From Flavobacterium sp. (GTDB lineage: Bacteria > Bacteroidota > Bacteroidia > Flavobacteriales > Flavobacteriaceae), in assembly GCA_016714905.1 (NCBI GenBank), contig JADKBW010000006.1, positions 1 through 64,000 of the forward strand: DNA of 64,000 bases, given 5' to 3'. A model generated the notes under the pieces. That model saw only the letters and a list, made by a program, of their open reading frames with translations. It ran no database searches and was not told the origin of the DNA. This document shows, piece by piece, positions 27,464-36,678 of the stretch. Positions within the stretch are counted from its first letter, which is position 1; each line of letters starts with the position of its first letter. The position numbers and the translations under genes are program-made.

Positions 27464-29311
27464 TTACTCTACTGTTACCGATTTTGCAAGATTTCTTGGC
27501 TGATCTACGTTACAACCTCTCATTACTGCAATGTGATACGACAACAATTGCAGTGGAATTGTTGTCAAAAGAGGCGATAATGCATCTGACGTTTCCGGAA
27601 CTTCAATAACATAATCAGCTAAGTCACGAACTTGAATGTCTCCTTTGGTTACTACTGCGATTATCTTACCACTTCTTGATTTAATTTCCTGAATATTACT
27701 AACGACTTTGTCATAATGCCCTTGTTTTGGAGCAATCACGATTACAGGCATATGTTCGTCAATCAAGGCAATCGGTCCGTGCTTCATTTCTGCAGCAGGA
27801 TAACCCTCGGCATGAATATAAGAAATCTCTTTAAGTTTCAATGCTCCTTCTAAGGCAACAGGGAAATTATAACCTCTCCCTAAGTACAAACAATTAGTTG
27901 CATCTTTAAACTTAGCTGCTATTTCTTTTGCTTTATCATTAGTTTCTAAAGCTTCTTTTACTTTTTCTGGAATTAACTCTAATTCTTGTAAATATCTATG
28001 GAAATCAGAATTTGACAATGTTCCCTTAGCTTTTGCAAGACGCAAAGCAATCATAGTCAACACTGTAATTTGCGTAGTAAACGCTTTTGTAGAAGCCACA
28101 CCAATTTCCGGTCCCGCATGCGTATAGGCACCTGCGTGAGTTTCTCGAGAAATAGAGGATCCCACAACATTACATACTCCAAACACGAATGCACCTCTTT
28201 CTTTTGCAAGTTTGATCGCCGCTAAAGAATCTGCAGTTTCGCCAGATTGCGAAATAGCGATGACCACATCACCTTTATTAATAATCGGATTTCTATATCT
28301 GAACTCTGATGCATATTCGACCTCAACAGGAATTCGAGCAAACTCTTCAATAATATACTCTGCAACTAAACCAGCATGCCAAGAGGTTCCACACGCAATA
28401 ATAAGAATCCTTTGTGCATTGAGAAATTTCTCCAAATTGTCTTCAACTCCTGCCATTTGAATTACGCCTTGATTGGCGTGCAAACGGCCTCTGTAGGTAT
28501 CCTTGATTACACTTGGCTGCTCGTAAATTTCCTTTAGCATAAAATGATCGTACCCGCCTTTTTCAATTTGTTCCAGATTCATTTGTAATTCCTGAACATA
28601 AGGATCTACAATTGTATCGTCTTTAATTTTCCTAATTTTTAATGGCTTATTCAAACGAACAATAGCCATTTCTTCATCCTCTAGATAAATGGCGTTTGAA
28701 GTATACTCAATAAATGGTGAAGCATCTGAAGCAATAAAAAATTCATCATTCCCTACACCAATTGCTAATGGACTCCCTAGTCTGGCAACAATAATTTCGT
28801 CTGGATTATTTTTGTCAAAAACGCAAATTGCATAGGCGCCTACCACTTGATTAAGCGCAACTTGAACTGCTTTCCCAAGTTTAAGATTTTCCTTAATTTG
28901 AACTTCCTCAATAAGATTTACCAATACTTCCGTGTCGGTGTCAGATTTAAAAGTATATCCCCTTTTGATCAACTCCTTCTTAAGCGGTTCGTAATTCTCA
29001 ATAATACCATTATGGATTATTGCAAGATTTCCAGAATTCGATAAATGTGGGTGAGAATTCACATCATTAGGCACACCATGAGTTGCCCATCGTGTATGAC
29101 CCATTCCGATATTTCCTAACGTAACTCCGTCTTTCAATGACTTTTCTTCCAAGTCAGAAACTTTGCCTTTTGTTTTTGACACTTTCAGATTAGCTCCATC
29201 ATAAAGCATAATCCCAGCGCTGTCATAGCCTCTGTATTCTAATCTTTTTAATCCTTTAATAATAATAGGATAGGCTTCTCTAAATCCGATATAACCGACA
29301 ATTCCACACAT
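27464..29311 (-). CDS. glmS: Glutamine-fructose-6-phosphate aminotransferase (isomerizing)
   Basis: GlmS makes glucosamine-6-phosphate, the entry step to UDP-GlcNAc for peptidoglycan and lipid A. The N-terminal Ntn-hydrolase domain starts MCGIVGYIGF with Cys as nucleophile after Met removal. It continues with GYDSAGI, GHTRWATHG and HNGIIENYEPLK. The two SIS domains follow: ACGTSWHAG, SQSGETADSLAAIK and STKAFTTQITVL, then LGRGYNFPVALEGALKLKEISYIHAE and the C-terminal NLAKSVTVE. The length of 615 residues is typical. It is the last gene of a minus-strand unit after the glycogen synthase and DUF4270 genes. No glmS ribozyme is expected or seen, since the gene is preceded by only 3 bases. Confidence 0.98.
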   Translation of the reverse strand: MCGIVGYIGFREAYPIIIKGLKRLEYRGYDSAGIMLYDGANLKVSKTKGKVSDLEEKSLKDGVTLGNIGMGHTRWATHGVPNDVNSHPHLSNSGNLAIIHNGIIENYEPLKKELIKRGYTFKSDTDTEVLVNLIEEVQIKENLKLGKAVQVALNQVVGAYAICVFDKNNPDEIIVARLGSPLAIGVGNDEFFIASDASPFIEYTSNAIYLEDEEMAIVRLNKPLKIRKIKDDTIVDPYVQELQMNLEQIEKGGYDHFMLKEIYEQPSVIKDTYRGRLHANQGVIQMAGVEDNLEKFLNAQRILIIACGTSWHAGLVAEYIIEEFARIPVEVEYASEFRYRNPIINKGDVVIAISQSGETADSLAAIKLAKERGAFVFGVCNVVGSSISRETHAGAYTHAGPEIGVASTKAFTTQITVLTMIALRLAKAKGTLSNSDFHRYLQELELIPEKVKEALETNDKAKEIAAKFKDATNCLYLGRGYNFPVALEGALKLKEISYIHAEGYPAAEMKHGPIALIDEHMPVIVIAPKQGHYDKVVSNIQEIKSRSGKIIAVVTKGDIQVRDLADYVIEVPETSDALSPLLTTIPLQLLSYHIAVMRGCNVDQPRNLAKSVTVE

Positions 29312-29314
29312 AAA

Positions 29315-30910
29315 TTAGTTTTGTTTAGGTTTAGTAAAATAAATTTTTAGTCGTATTCTTTTATCTATTGGCACATTTTCGCCACTACCATATAAAATCG
29401 TCCCTAAAGGATTTACAATGGAAGCAGATGGTATTTCATTTATATTATAAGTTGGGATGGCTGATTTTAATTTTTTGTTTAAAAAATCACCGATGTTTTC
29501 AGTTACAACTAATCCCAATTTCACGTTTGTAGAATCTGCGTTTTGAATCAGTCCTCTAATATGATTTGTGATATTTAATTTGTAGTAAGCCCCTCTTGAA
29601 TTCGTCTTTTTAATAATTCCTCCAAAAACAGACTTAGAAAATTTAGGTTTTGATGAAGGAGAGTTTTGGTCTGAGTAATAATCTACCAAATGTCTTTTGT
29701 TATTGATATCATACAAATAAATCCTATTTGGCTCATTTGCCGTACTACCCATCGCAGCATTATCTATAAAAAACGTCAAACTAGCGTCATTAACCAGCCA
29801 TTTATTGGCACGTAATTCCTCAAGTTTATCCGCAATCCCATTGTTATCAGCGTCAGGCCCAAAAAGATCAACTACTGCCATTGCTCCTTCTCCACCGCGC
29901 AAAACCAATCGGTCTGGATCAACTGGTGCAGCAGTCTCGTTCTGAAAAAACCCAACTGACTTGCCTTTCATATTTAAGACAAAAGTCTTGTATTCAATAC
30001 CAGGAACGGGAACCTCATCAGTCGGAGCGGTCTTAAATTGTTTATATCTGATGGTGATTTTCCCATCTTTAATATTGAGCATTGCCAAATTTCCATCATC
30101 AGCCCCTGAGCTCTCTACTTGAAAATAAAGACCTCGGAAGTACTCTTTGAAAACGTTGTTATTAAGGAGTTTTTCTGTATCCGCATCAAAAATTTTAGAT
30201 TTAAAGAAATTAATATCTAAATCTAGTTTTATCCCAGGTCCAGACCGCACATCGGCTGGCTTTGGAATCTCATCAGTTGGTATTCCTGGTTGGACAATTT
30301 CAGACGCACTAAAAACAAACTCATCATTTTGACTCACATCTTCAGCAACATTGAGTTGCACGCCCTTGACTAAATCAAACGCATCATTTTGATTGCTATA
30401 ATATCTTTGGATGTCTTGAGTTGGACTTGATGGATCGATATCTCGTATGTAGTATTTTGACTCATAAACTTTTAATTTAATCTTCGAATTCGAAGGCCCA
30501 TAAATGGAATCTAATCGATATGTACTCTCGCCATCCGTATTGGTTGATAGTTTTGTACTAAAGTAAGGCACTGTCAAAACTACACTTTCTATTTCTGGCT
30601 CTAATGCATCATCAAAAGTTGGATTTATACTTGTGCCATCCATTACCAATTGGACTGCCAAACTCGCTTTTGTTGTCCCAAAAACTGGATTTTTATAAAT
30701 CCCAAGTGCGTTAACTGCGAGATCAAGCGTTTCAACTGGACCAGTGTTTGTAGTAATTGCCTCTAAGTCATAAAATTCAGGTGTTCCTGTTTCAAAATTA
30801 TCATTGCCAATAATGTCCGCCCCAATTTCATTTGAATCATCATCGCAAGAGATAAAAAGAACAACTAAAAGGGTAGAGAAAATTAATTTTATAAAAAACT
30901 TAATATGCAT
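29315..30910 (-). CDS. DUF4270 family lipoprotein
   Basis: The ATG at 30910 gives a lipoprotein signal (MHIKFFIKLIFSTLLVVLFISC followed by DDDSNEIGAD). The conserved N-terminal block is ...NEIGADIIGNDNFETG. DUF4270 proteins have this form: about 530 residues, many beta-strand-like segments and no catalytic signature. It lies between the glycogen synthase (16-base gap) and glmS (3-base gap). This order recurs in flavobacteria, which suggests a role in cell-surface carbohydrate. The function is unknown. Confidence 0.82.
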   Translation of the reverse strand: MHIKFFIKLIFSTLLVVLFISCDDDSNEIGADIIGNDNFETGTPEFYDLEAITTNTGPVETLDLAVNALGIYKNPVFGTTKASLAVQLVMDGTSINPTFDDALEPEIESVVLTVPYFSTKLSTNTDGESTYRLDSIYGPSNSKIKLKVYESKYYIRDIDPSSPTQDIQRYYSNQNDAFDLVKGVQLNVAEDVSQNDEFVFSASEIVQPGIPTDEIPKPADVRSGPGIKLDLDINFFKSKIFDADTEKLLNNNVFKEYFRGLYFQVESSGADDGNLAMLNIKDGKITIRYKQFKTAPTDEVPVPGIEYKTFVLNMKGKSVGFFQNETAAPVDPDRLVLRGGEGAMAVVDLFGPDADNNGIADKLEELRANKWLVNDASLTFFIDNAAMGSTANEPNRIYLYDINNKRHLVDYYSDQNSPSSKPKFSKSVFGGIIKKTNSRGAYYKLNITNHIRGLIQNADSTNVKLGLVVTENIGDFLNKKLKSAIPTYNINEIPSASIVNPLGTILYGSGENVPIDKRIRLKIYFTKPKQN

Positions 30911-30926
30911 AATTTTTCGGTGGTTT

Positions 30927-31736
30927 TTATTGTAGAACCGTATTTTTATAAAAATTAGTATACGCTTCCCCAAATTGCTCTTTCGGCATGAAAGGTAAGA
31001 AAGGTTTTCCTGAGGATTCAATAAACTTTGTTAAACTGAGAGAAAGCGACTCTGACGCAATAATAACAGCATCTGAATGAAGAATCGAAGTCATTAATAT
31101 GTTTTCATAATTGGGTGTTGCTAAACGTGAAATTGATTCTTCAGGAATTCCGTCAAATTTCACTTTATTAATCATTTCGATATCCAAAACACCTTCAAAA
31201 GATTGGCTGTAAACTGACGTTACTATTTTGGTGTCTGCAAATAGTGCTTCATCTTTATAGTAGTGCTTCATATATATCGGAAGCATTGAAGCCATCCAAC
31301 CATGAACATGGATAATATCAGGTACCCAATTCAATTTTTTTACCGTTTCAACAACACCTTTCGCAAAAAATATGGCGCGCTCATCATTGTCAGCATAAAG
31401 CGCTCCTTCTTCGTCAGTAAAAGTAGCTTTTCTCTTAAAATACTCATCATTATCAATAAAGTAAACCTGGATTCTTTCTTTTGGAATTGAGGCCACTTTA
31501 ATAATCAAGGGCATGTCCAAATCGTTGACAACCAAATTCATTCCAGATAAGCGAATTACTTCATGCAACTGATGTCTTCTTTCATTGATGTTGCCGTATC
31601 GCGGCATAAAAATTCGAATCTGTCCGCCTTGATCATTAATCATTTTGGGAACATCATAAGACATCAAAGAAACTTCATTCTCTGCCAAATAGGGCACCAC
31701 TTCAGATGATACGTATAATATCCTCTTATCCTCCAT
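30927..31736 (-). CDS. Glycogen/starch synthase, catalytic N-domain only
   Basis: The 269-residue protein corresponds to the N-terminal Rossmann domain of GT5 glycogen synthases: ILYVSSEVVPYLAENEVS, MPRYGNINERR, PDIIHVHGWMAS (the His-containing motif), and a TP-N block (RLATPNYENILM). It has no C-terminal GT-B domain with the usual KTGGL/E-x7-E retaining motif. The classical K-x-G-G-L near the start is also altered to AENEVSL. Flavobacterial genomes commonly have this short form, so it is not a broken gene. Glucan synthase activity is therefore doubtful. Confidence 0.8.
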   Translation of the reverse strand: MEDKRILYVSSEVVPYLAENEVSLMSYDVPKMINDQGGQIRIFMPRYGNINERRHQLHEVIRLSGMNLVVNDLDMPLIIKVASIPKERIQVYFIDNDEYFKRKATFTDEEGALYADNDERAIFFAKGVVETVKKLNWVPDIIHVHGWMASMLPIYMKHYYKDEALFADTKIVTSVYSQSFEGVLDIEMINKVKFDGIPEESISRLATPNYENILMTSILHSDAVIIASESLSLSLTKFIESSGKPFLPFMPKEQFGEAYTNFYKNTVLQ

Positions 31737-31775
31737 ATTGTATTTTACATTTAGTAATTGTCAACAAAAAACAGG

Positions 31776-31805
31776 CAAAATTACAAAATTTTACGCAGGT
31801 TTAAA
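31776..31805 (-). promoter_or_regulatory. Promoter of the glycogen synthase-DUF4270-glmS unit
   Basis: On the minus strand TTT-N19-TAATTTTG. The -7 box fully matches TAnnTTTG and the -33 box has TTTA where TTTG is usual. It lies about 39 bases before the start codon. Confidence 0.55.
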
Positions 31806-31814
31806 CTAAAATCT

Positions 31815-31822
31815 TAAGTTTG
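31815..31822 (+). promoter_or_regulatory. Candidate -7 box (TAAGTTTG) for panC
   Basis: TAAGTTTG matches TAnnTTTG, 23 bases before the panC ATG. The -33 position lacks TTG. Confidence 0.4.
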
Positions 31823-31845
31823 CAATCTATTTCAAGAATACTTTC

Positions 31846-32691
31846 ATGAAAATTTTCGAGAAACAAGCCGAATTGAAGTCTTTTTTAAAGTCCATTTCTA
31901 CCAAAAATTCCACGCTCGGCTTCGTTCCTACCATGGGCGCCTTGCATGATGGCCACTTGTCTTTACTTCGACAATCTATTGAAAATAATACGATTTCAGT
32001 CATTAGTATTTTCGTCAATCCAACACAATTTAATAATATTGAGGATCTTGAAAAATATCCAAGAACTTTAGAGAACGATGTCGCGAAAGTCAAAACGGTT
32101 TCTGATTCAATTATTATTTATGCGCCAACCGTAGATGACATCTATGAGGGTAAAACAATTTCAGAGCATTTTGATTTTGATGGGTTAGAAAAACAAATGG
32201 AAGGTGAATTTCGCCCCGGACACTATGATGGCGTGGGCACCGTGGTAAAAAGACTTTTTGAAATAATTCAGCCCACGAACGCTTACTTTGGGGAAAAGGA
32301 TTTCCAACAATTGCAAATAGTGAAAAAGCTCGTAGAGAAGCTTAAGCTAAATGTAAACATTGTAGAATGCCCTATTTACAGAGAGAAAAACGGACTGGCA
32401 ATGAGTTCAAGAAACGAACGTTTGACTGAAAATGAAAAAAAGGAAGCGGCATTGATTTACAAAATTTTGAAAGCTTCACGCTCTAAATTTAAAAACAGTA
32501 GTGCAGCCTCAATCTCCAATTGGGTCGAAAAAACTTTGCAAAACCATAAGCTCATTCAATTGGAGTATTTTCAAATTGCGGAAGAAAGCAATTTACTTCC
32601 ATGTCTTCGAAAAAATAAGAACAGAAAATATCGCGCTTTTATAGCGGTATTCATCAATAATATTCGATTAATCGATACCATTTCCTTATAA
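31846..32691 (+). CDS. panC: Pantothenate synthetase (pantoate-beta-alanine ligase)
   Basis: PanC joins pantoate and beta-alanine using ATP in the pantothenate/CoA pathway. Signatures: FVPTMGALHDGHLSLL (HIGH-like motif), SIFVNPTQFN, RPGHYDGVGTVV, the KSKS-type motif, here MSSRNERLT, and GEKDFQQLQIV. The length of 281 residues is normal. It is followed by panD at 7 bases, so the two steps that consume and make beta-alanine are co-transcribed. Confidence 0.97.
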   Translation: MKIFEKQAELKSFLKSISTKNSTLGFVPTMGALHDGHLSLLRQSIENNTISVISIFVNPTQFNNIEDLEKYPRTLENDVAKVKTVSDSIIIYAPTVDDIYEGKTISEHFDFDGLEKQMEGEFRPGHYDGVGTVVKRLFEIIQPTNAYFGEKDFQQLQIVKKLVEKLKLNVNIVECPIYREKNGLAMSSRNERLTENEKKEAALIYKILKASRSKFKNSSAASISNWVEKTLQNHKLIQLEYFQIAEESNLLPCLRKNKNRKYRAFIAVFINNIRLIDTISL

Positions 32692-32698
32692 TTATCCT

Positions 32699-33049
32699 AT
32701 GTTGATAGAAGTTGTTAAGTCAAAAATACATCGTGTTACAGTAACTGGAGCAGATTTGAATTATATCGGGAGTATTACAATAGACGAAGTTTTATTGGAA
32801 GCATCCAACATTATTGAAGGCGAAAAAGTTTCTATTGTAAATATTAACAATGGCGAAAGATTCGATACTTATGCCATAAAAGGAAACCGAAATTCAGGCG
32901 ATATCATTCTCAACGGCCCTGCAGCAAGAAAAGTTCAAAAAGGCGACGTAATTATTATCATGTCGTACGGTTTATTTGAATTTGAAGAAGCAAAAAAATT
33001 CAAACCTTCTTTGGTTTTTCCAAACGAAAGTAACAACACGCTCACCTAG
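32699..33049 (+). CDS. panD: Aspartate 1-decarboxylase
   Basis: PanD makes beta-alanine from aspartate and is a pyruvoyl enzyme. Proenzyme self-cleavage is expected at Gly-Ser in NYIGSITIDE (about residues 23-25). Other motifs: KIHRVTVTGADL, TYAIKGNRNSGDIILNGPAARKVQKGD and IIMSYGLF. The length of 116 residues is typical. It lies between panC and the flippase gene, in a plus-strand unit with small gaps. Confidence 0.97.
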   Translation: MLIEVVKSKIHRVTVTGADLNYIGSITIDEVLLEASNIIEGEKVSIVNINNGERFDTYAIKGNRNSGDIILNGPAARKVQKGDVIIIMSYGLFEFEEAKKFKPSLVFPNESNNTLT

Positions 33050-33055
33050 TTTTTT

Positions 33056-34102
33056 ATGGCATTTAAAAAGAAATAATTCAAAAAAAACACTGACTTTATT
33101 GCTGATGAAGAATCTGATTACATTTCATTTTCTCAGTACATCAAAAGTCAAATCGCAAAATGGCTGTCAATTGTACTGCCCATTGCATTGGGTTTCTTTC
33201 TGATTTTCTACACCTACAACAAGTTTACTGCCGAACAAATTCTTGAAATTCAAAGCTATTTTAAAAATGCCGATTATACTTATTTATTTATTGCCGCTGG
33301 AATTGCAGTTCTAGGCAATGCATCGCGCGCCTATCGTTGGAAGTTTTCACTAGAGCACATGGGATATGCCTCTTCCTTTCAAAATAATTTTATGGCAATT
33401 AGTATCGGTTACGTATTGAATTTAACTGTCCCAAAATCAGGAGAAGTTTCAAGAGCACTTATTGTGAAAAAGTATAATAATATTCCTTTCGACAAAGGAT
33501 TTGGAAGTGTTGTCGCAGAAAGAATTGTAGATTTTCTAGTTTTACTTTTATTTATGTTGATTGCTGTTTTCTTGCAGTTCAATATCGTGAAGTCTTTTAT
33601 TTTAGATAAAATTCCCATAGATAAGTTGTTATTCTTTTCTGTGGCAAGTGCGCTTCTTTTTGTCGTTTCAGTTTTGATTTATTGCTACTCGAAATTGAAG
33701 TTTGTTCTCGCAATAAAGGAAAAAATATCTGGACTAAAAGAAGGAGTGTTTAGCATTTTACACATGCAAAAAAAAGGCGCGTATCTTTTTCACACAGCAC
33801 TTATTTGGCTATCATATTTGCTGATGTTCAGAGTCGTTTTTTATGTTTTTCCAGAAACTAGCTCACTAAGCATTAGTGCGATAATTACATCTTTCGTTGT
33901 TGGCAGTATCGCCGTAGCATTTACGAATAGCGGCTTTGGTGCTTATCCATTTATGATTTCAAAAATACTTTTGGTTTATTCTATTTCAGAAACTACAGGA
34001 AATGCTTTTGGATGGATTGTTTGGACCTCGCAAATGTTGGTAGTGCTAGCATTAGGTTTATTTTCGTTTTTATATTTACCTGTTTTTAATAGAAAGAATT
34101 AA
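33056..34102 (+). pseudogene. Flippase-like lysylphosphatidylglycerol synthase TM-family protein, start disrupted
   Basis: A polytopic membrane protein of about 345 residues in the UPF0104/TIGR00374 flippase-like family. Characteristic segments: FLIFYTYNKFTAEQ, ASRAYRWKFSLEHMGY, SIGYVLNLTVPKSGEVSRALIVKKY, the V-x-ER-x-x-DF element (VVAERIVDFL), and GSIAVAFTNSGFGAYPFMISK. The first ATG (33056) reads MAFKKK and hits a TAA at 33074. Coding-like sequence in the same frame then resumes (NTDFIADEESDYISFSQYI), leading into the first membrane helix. Adding an A to the A5 run and removing one from the A8 run at about 33066-33090 gives a continuous MAFKKEIIQKNTDFI. A single substitution at TAA is an alternative. 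The only uninterrupted start is TTG 33188, inside the first membrane helix. It belongs to the panCD unit. Confidence 0.72.
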
Positions 34103-34148
34103 ATTCTTATCTTGCTACAAGTTTTGTAGAAGCGTAATCCTTACACTA

Positions 34149-35291
34149 ATGAAAAAAATCAGTTTCTTGCTATGCCTTTTTAGCACATTGTTCATTTATT
34201 CACAAAAAATTACAGAAGAGGTTTTTTCTCCTAAATTAAATGAAAATAGAGAAATAACAATTGGACTCCCTGCCTCCTATTTGACAAATACAGATAGGAA
34301 ATACCCACTCTTGATTGTTCTCGATGGGGACTACTTATTTGATCCGTTTCAAGGTGCTTTAAATTATGGCGCTTATTGGGACGATTTGCCAGAAGTAATC
34401 ATTGTTGGAATAAATCAAAATAAGAATAACGAACGAGAATCAGACTGCGCTGTAGACGCAACTACAGGATTGCCAGACGAAAAAGGAAACAAATTTTTTG
34501 AATTTATCGGAATGGAGCTCGTTACCTATATGGAAAAAAAATACCGAATTGCTCCTTTTAAAATCATTGCAGGTCACGACTTTACTGCTGGATTTTTAAA
34601 TTTCTTTCTATATAAAGAACGTCCACTGTTCGATGCGTACATTTCAATGAGCCCGGAATTGCCTGTCGCGATGGAAAAAAACATTCCCGATCGTTTTGCG
34701 ATTTTAGACCAATCATTATATTATTATCAATCTACTGCCGATGGTGATGTCAAAAAAATGCAAACAAGAATTAAAGAATTAGATGCCGGATTAAAAACGG
34801 TGAACAAACCAACCTTTAACTACCGTTTCGACGAATTTAAGGGCGCCTCACATTACTCGCTGGTTTTACATTCAATTCCTAATGCGTTGTATCAATTTTT
34901 TGCCGTTTATCAACCCATATCAACCGCTGAATTCAGTGAGAAAATTGTAGTCTTACCCTCAGGTTACGTCGATTATCTCTTAAATAAATACGAGGTCCTA
35001 GAAAAGTCATTGAACATAAAAATGCCAATCAGAATCAATGATTTCAAAGCTATTGAAGCAGCAATACTAAAAAACAATGCGTTTGACGAATTCGATAAAT
35101 TGTCAGATGTTTCAAAAAAACAATATCCAAAATCGATGCTAAGTGATTATCATAAGGCCATGTTTTATGAAAAAACAGGAGATCTTAAGAAAGCGGTAAA
35201 AGCGTATCAAAGTGCCTTTCAGAAAGAAGAAATTGGAGACTTAACCAAAGACATGATGCTAGATAAAGCTGATGAATTAAAGAATCAGTAA
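34149..35291 (+). CDS. Alpha/beta hydrolase-fold protein (esterase D-like) lacking the usual nucleophile
   Basis: A signal peptide (MKKISFLLCLFSTLFIYSQ) precedes an esterase-D/ferric-enterobactin-esterase-type fold: YPLLIVLDGDYLFDPF, EVIIVGINQ, then NKFFEFIGMELVTYMEKKYR. The nucleophile elbow normally reads GHSxGG. Here it is AGHDFTAGF, with Asp144 where Ser is expected. The last 70 residues look like a TPR-type helix pair (MFYEKTGDLKKAVKAYQSAF). It sits in the operon between the flippase and radA. The missing serine could make it a non-catalytic binding protein, or the reaction may use another residue. It is probably periplasmic. Confidence 0.75.
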   Translation: MKKISFLLCLFSTLFIYSQKITEEVFSPKLNENREITIGLPASYLTNTDRKYPLLIVLDGDYLFDPFQGALNYGAYWDDLPEVIIVGINQNKNNERESDCAVDATTGLPDEKGNKFFEFIGMELVTYMEKKYRIAPFKIIAGHDFTAGFLNFFLYKERPLFDAYISMSPELPVAMEKNIPDRFAILDQSLYYYQSTADGDVKKMQTRIKELDAGLKTVNKPTFNYRFDEFKGASHYSLVLHSIPNALYQFFAVYQPISTAEFSEKIVVLPSGYVDYLLNKYEVLEKSLNIKMPIRINDFKAIEAAILKNNAFDEFDKLSDVSKKQYPKSMLSDYHKAMFYEKTGDLKKAVKAYQSAFQKEEIGDLTKDMMLDKADELKNQ

Positions 35292-35296
35292 TCGAC

Positions 35297-36657
35297 ATGG
35301 CTAAAGTGAAAACTTCTTTTTTTTGTCAAAATTGTGGCGCTCAATATTCCAAATGGCAAGGCCAATGTAACGCTTGTAAAGAATGGAATACCATTGCAGA
35401 AGAAATAATCCAGAAAGAAGAAAAACCCGATTGGAAATCGACCGCTACAACAGTAAAAAAAGTTTCCAAACCACTTAAAATCAAAAAAATTGATTCCACT
35501 CAAGAGGTTCGCATGAACACCCTTGACGGGGAATTGAATCGTGTCTAGGCGGTGGCATAGTGCCTGGCTCTTTAATCCTTCTTGGCGGTGAACCCGGCAT
35601 AGGAAAAAGCACTTTACTACTTCAGATTTCACTAAAATTACCCTACAAAACTTTATATGTTTCTGGTGAAGAAAGTCAAAAGCAAATTAAAATGCGCGCC
35701 GAGCGAATCACGCCAAACGGTGATAATTGCTATATTCTTACAGAAACAAAGACACAAAACATTTTTCGTCAAATAGAAGAAATCGAACCCGAAATTGTCA
35801 TCATCGATTCCATTCAAACTTTACATACTGAATATATTGAGGCGTCCCCAGGAAGTATTTCTCAAATTCGAGAAACCACTGCCGAGCTCATTAAGTTTGC
35901 TAAAGAAACCAATATCCCGGTCATTCTAATTGGGCACATCACCAAAGACGGGACCATTGCGGGACCAAAAATTCTGGAGCATATGGTCGATACAGTACTA
36001 CAATTTGAAGGTGATCGAAATCATGTGTACCGTATTCTTCGCGCGCTTAAAAATCGCTTTGGTTCCACTTCTGAACTGGGAATCTATGAAATGTTGGGAA
36101 GCGGTTTGCGTGAAGTATCCAATCCATCCGAAATATTAATCTCTCACAAAGACATCACGCTTTCCGGTACAGCCATCGCAGCAACACTCGAAGGTATGCG
36201 TCCGTTGATGATCGAAATACAAGCTTTAGTGAGCACGGCTGTCTATGGTACGCCACAACGAAGTACAACAGGCTATAATGCCAAGAGACTCAATATGATT
36301 CTTGCTGTTTTAGAAAAACGAGCCGGCTTCCGTTTGGGAACCAAAGATGTTTTTTTGAATATTACCGGTGGAATTTCTATTGATGATCCCGCCATCGATT
36401 TGGCTGTGGTTGCAGCCATACTGTCATCTAATGAAGATATTCCTATTGGTGAAGGATATTGTTTCGCCGGGGAAGTGGGTCTTTCTGGAGAAATTCGCCC
36501 TGTTAACAGAGTTGATCAACGGATTCAAGAAGCTGAAAAGTTAGGCTTCTCCACAATTTTTGTTTCAAAGTACAATAAGATTTCCTTGAAAAATACGTTA
36601 ATTCAAATCCGACTGGTATCAAAAATTGAAGATATTGCCAGTGAATTATTCGGTTAA
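35297..36657 (+). pseudogene. radA: DNA repair protein RadA, interrupted by a single-base frameshift
   Basis: RadA is a RecA-like branch-migration ATPase. The N-terminal fragment has the C4 zinc finger CQNCGAQYSKWQGQCNAC. The frame breaks near 35545-35550 (GTGTCTAGG; one more C gives NRVLGGGIVPG). The rest follows in the new frame: Walker A GGEPGIGKSTLL, IIDSIQTLHTEY, the RadA-specific KNRFG motif (RALKNRFGST), and the C-terminal Lon-like domain (DVFLNITGGISIDDPAIDLAV, EVGLSGEIRPV). The repaired length is about 453 residues, which is typical. It lies 5 bases after the esterase-like gene. A sequence error is the simplest explanation. Confidence 0.92.
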
Positions 36658-36678
36658 GCATACATCAGACGCCCAAAA

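Noticed and set aside
35297..36657. radA read as two independent small genes
   Set aside because: The two frames join into one normal RadA after adding one base, with the zinc finger and the Walker motif in the right order.
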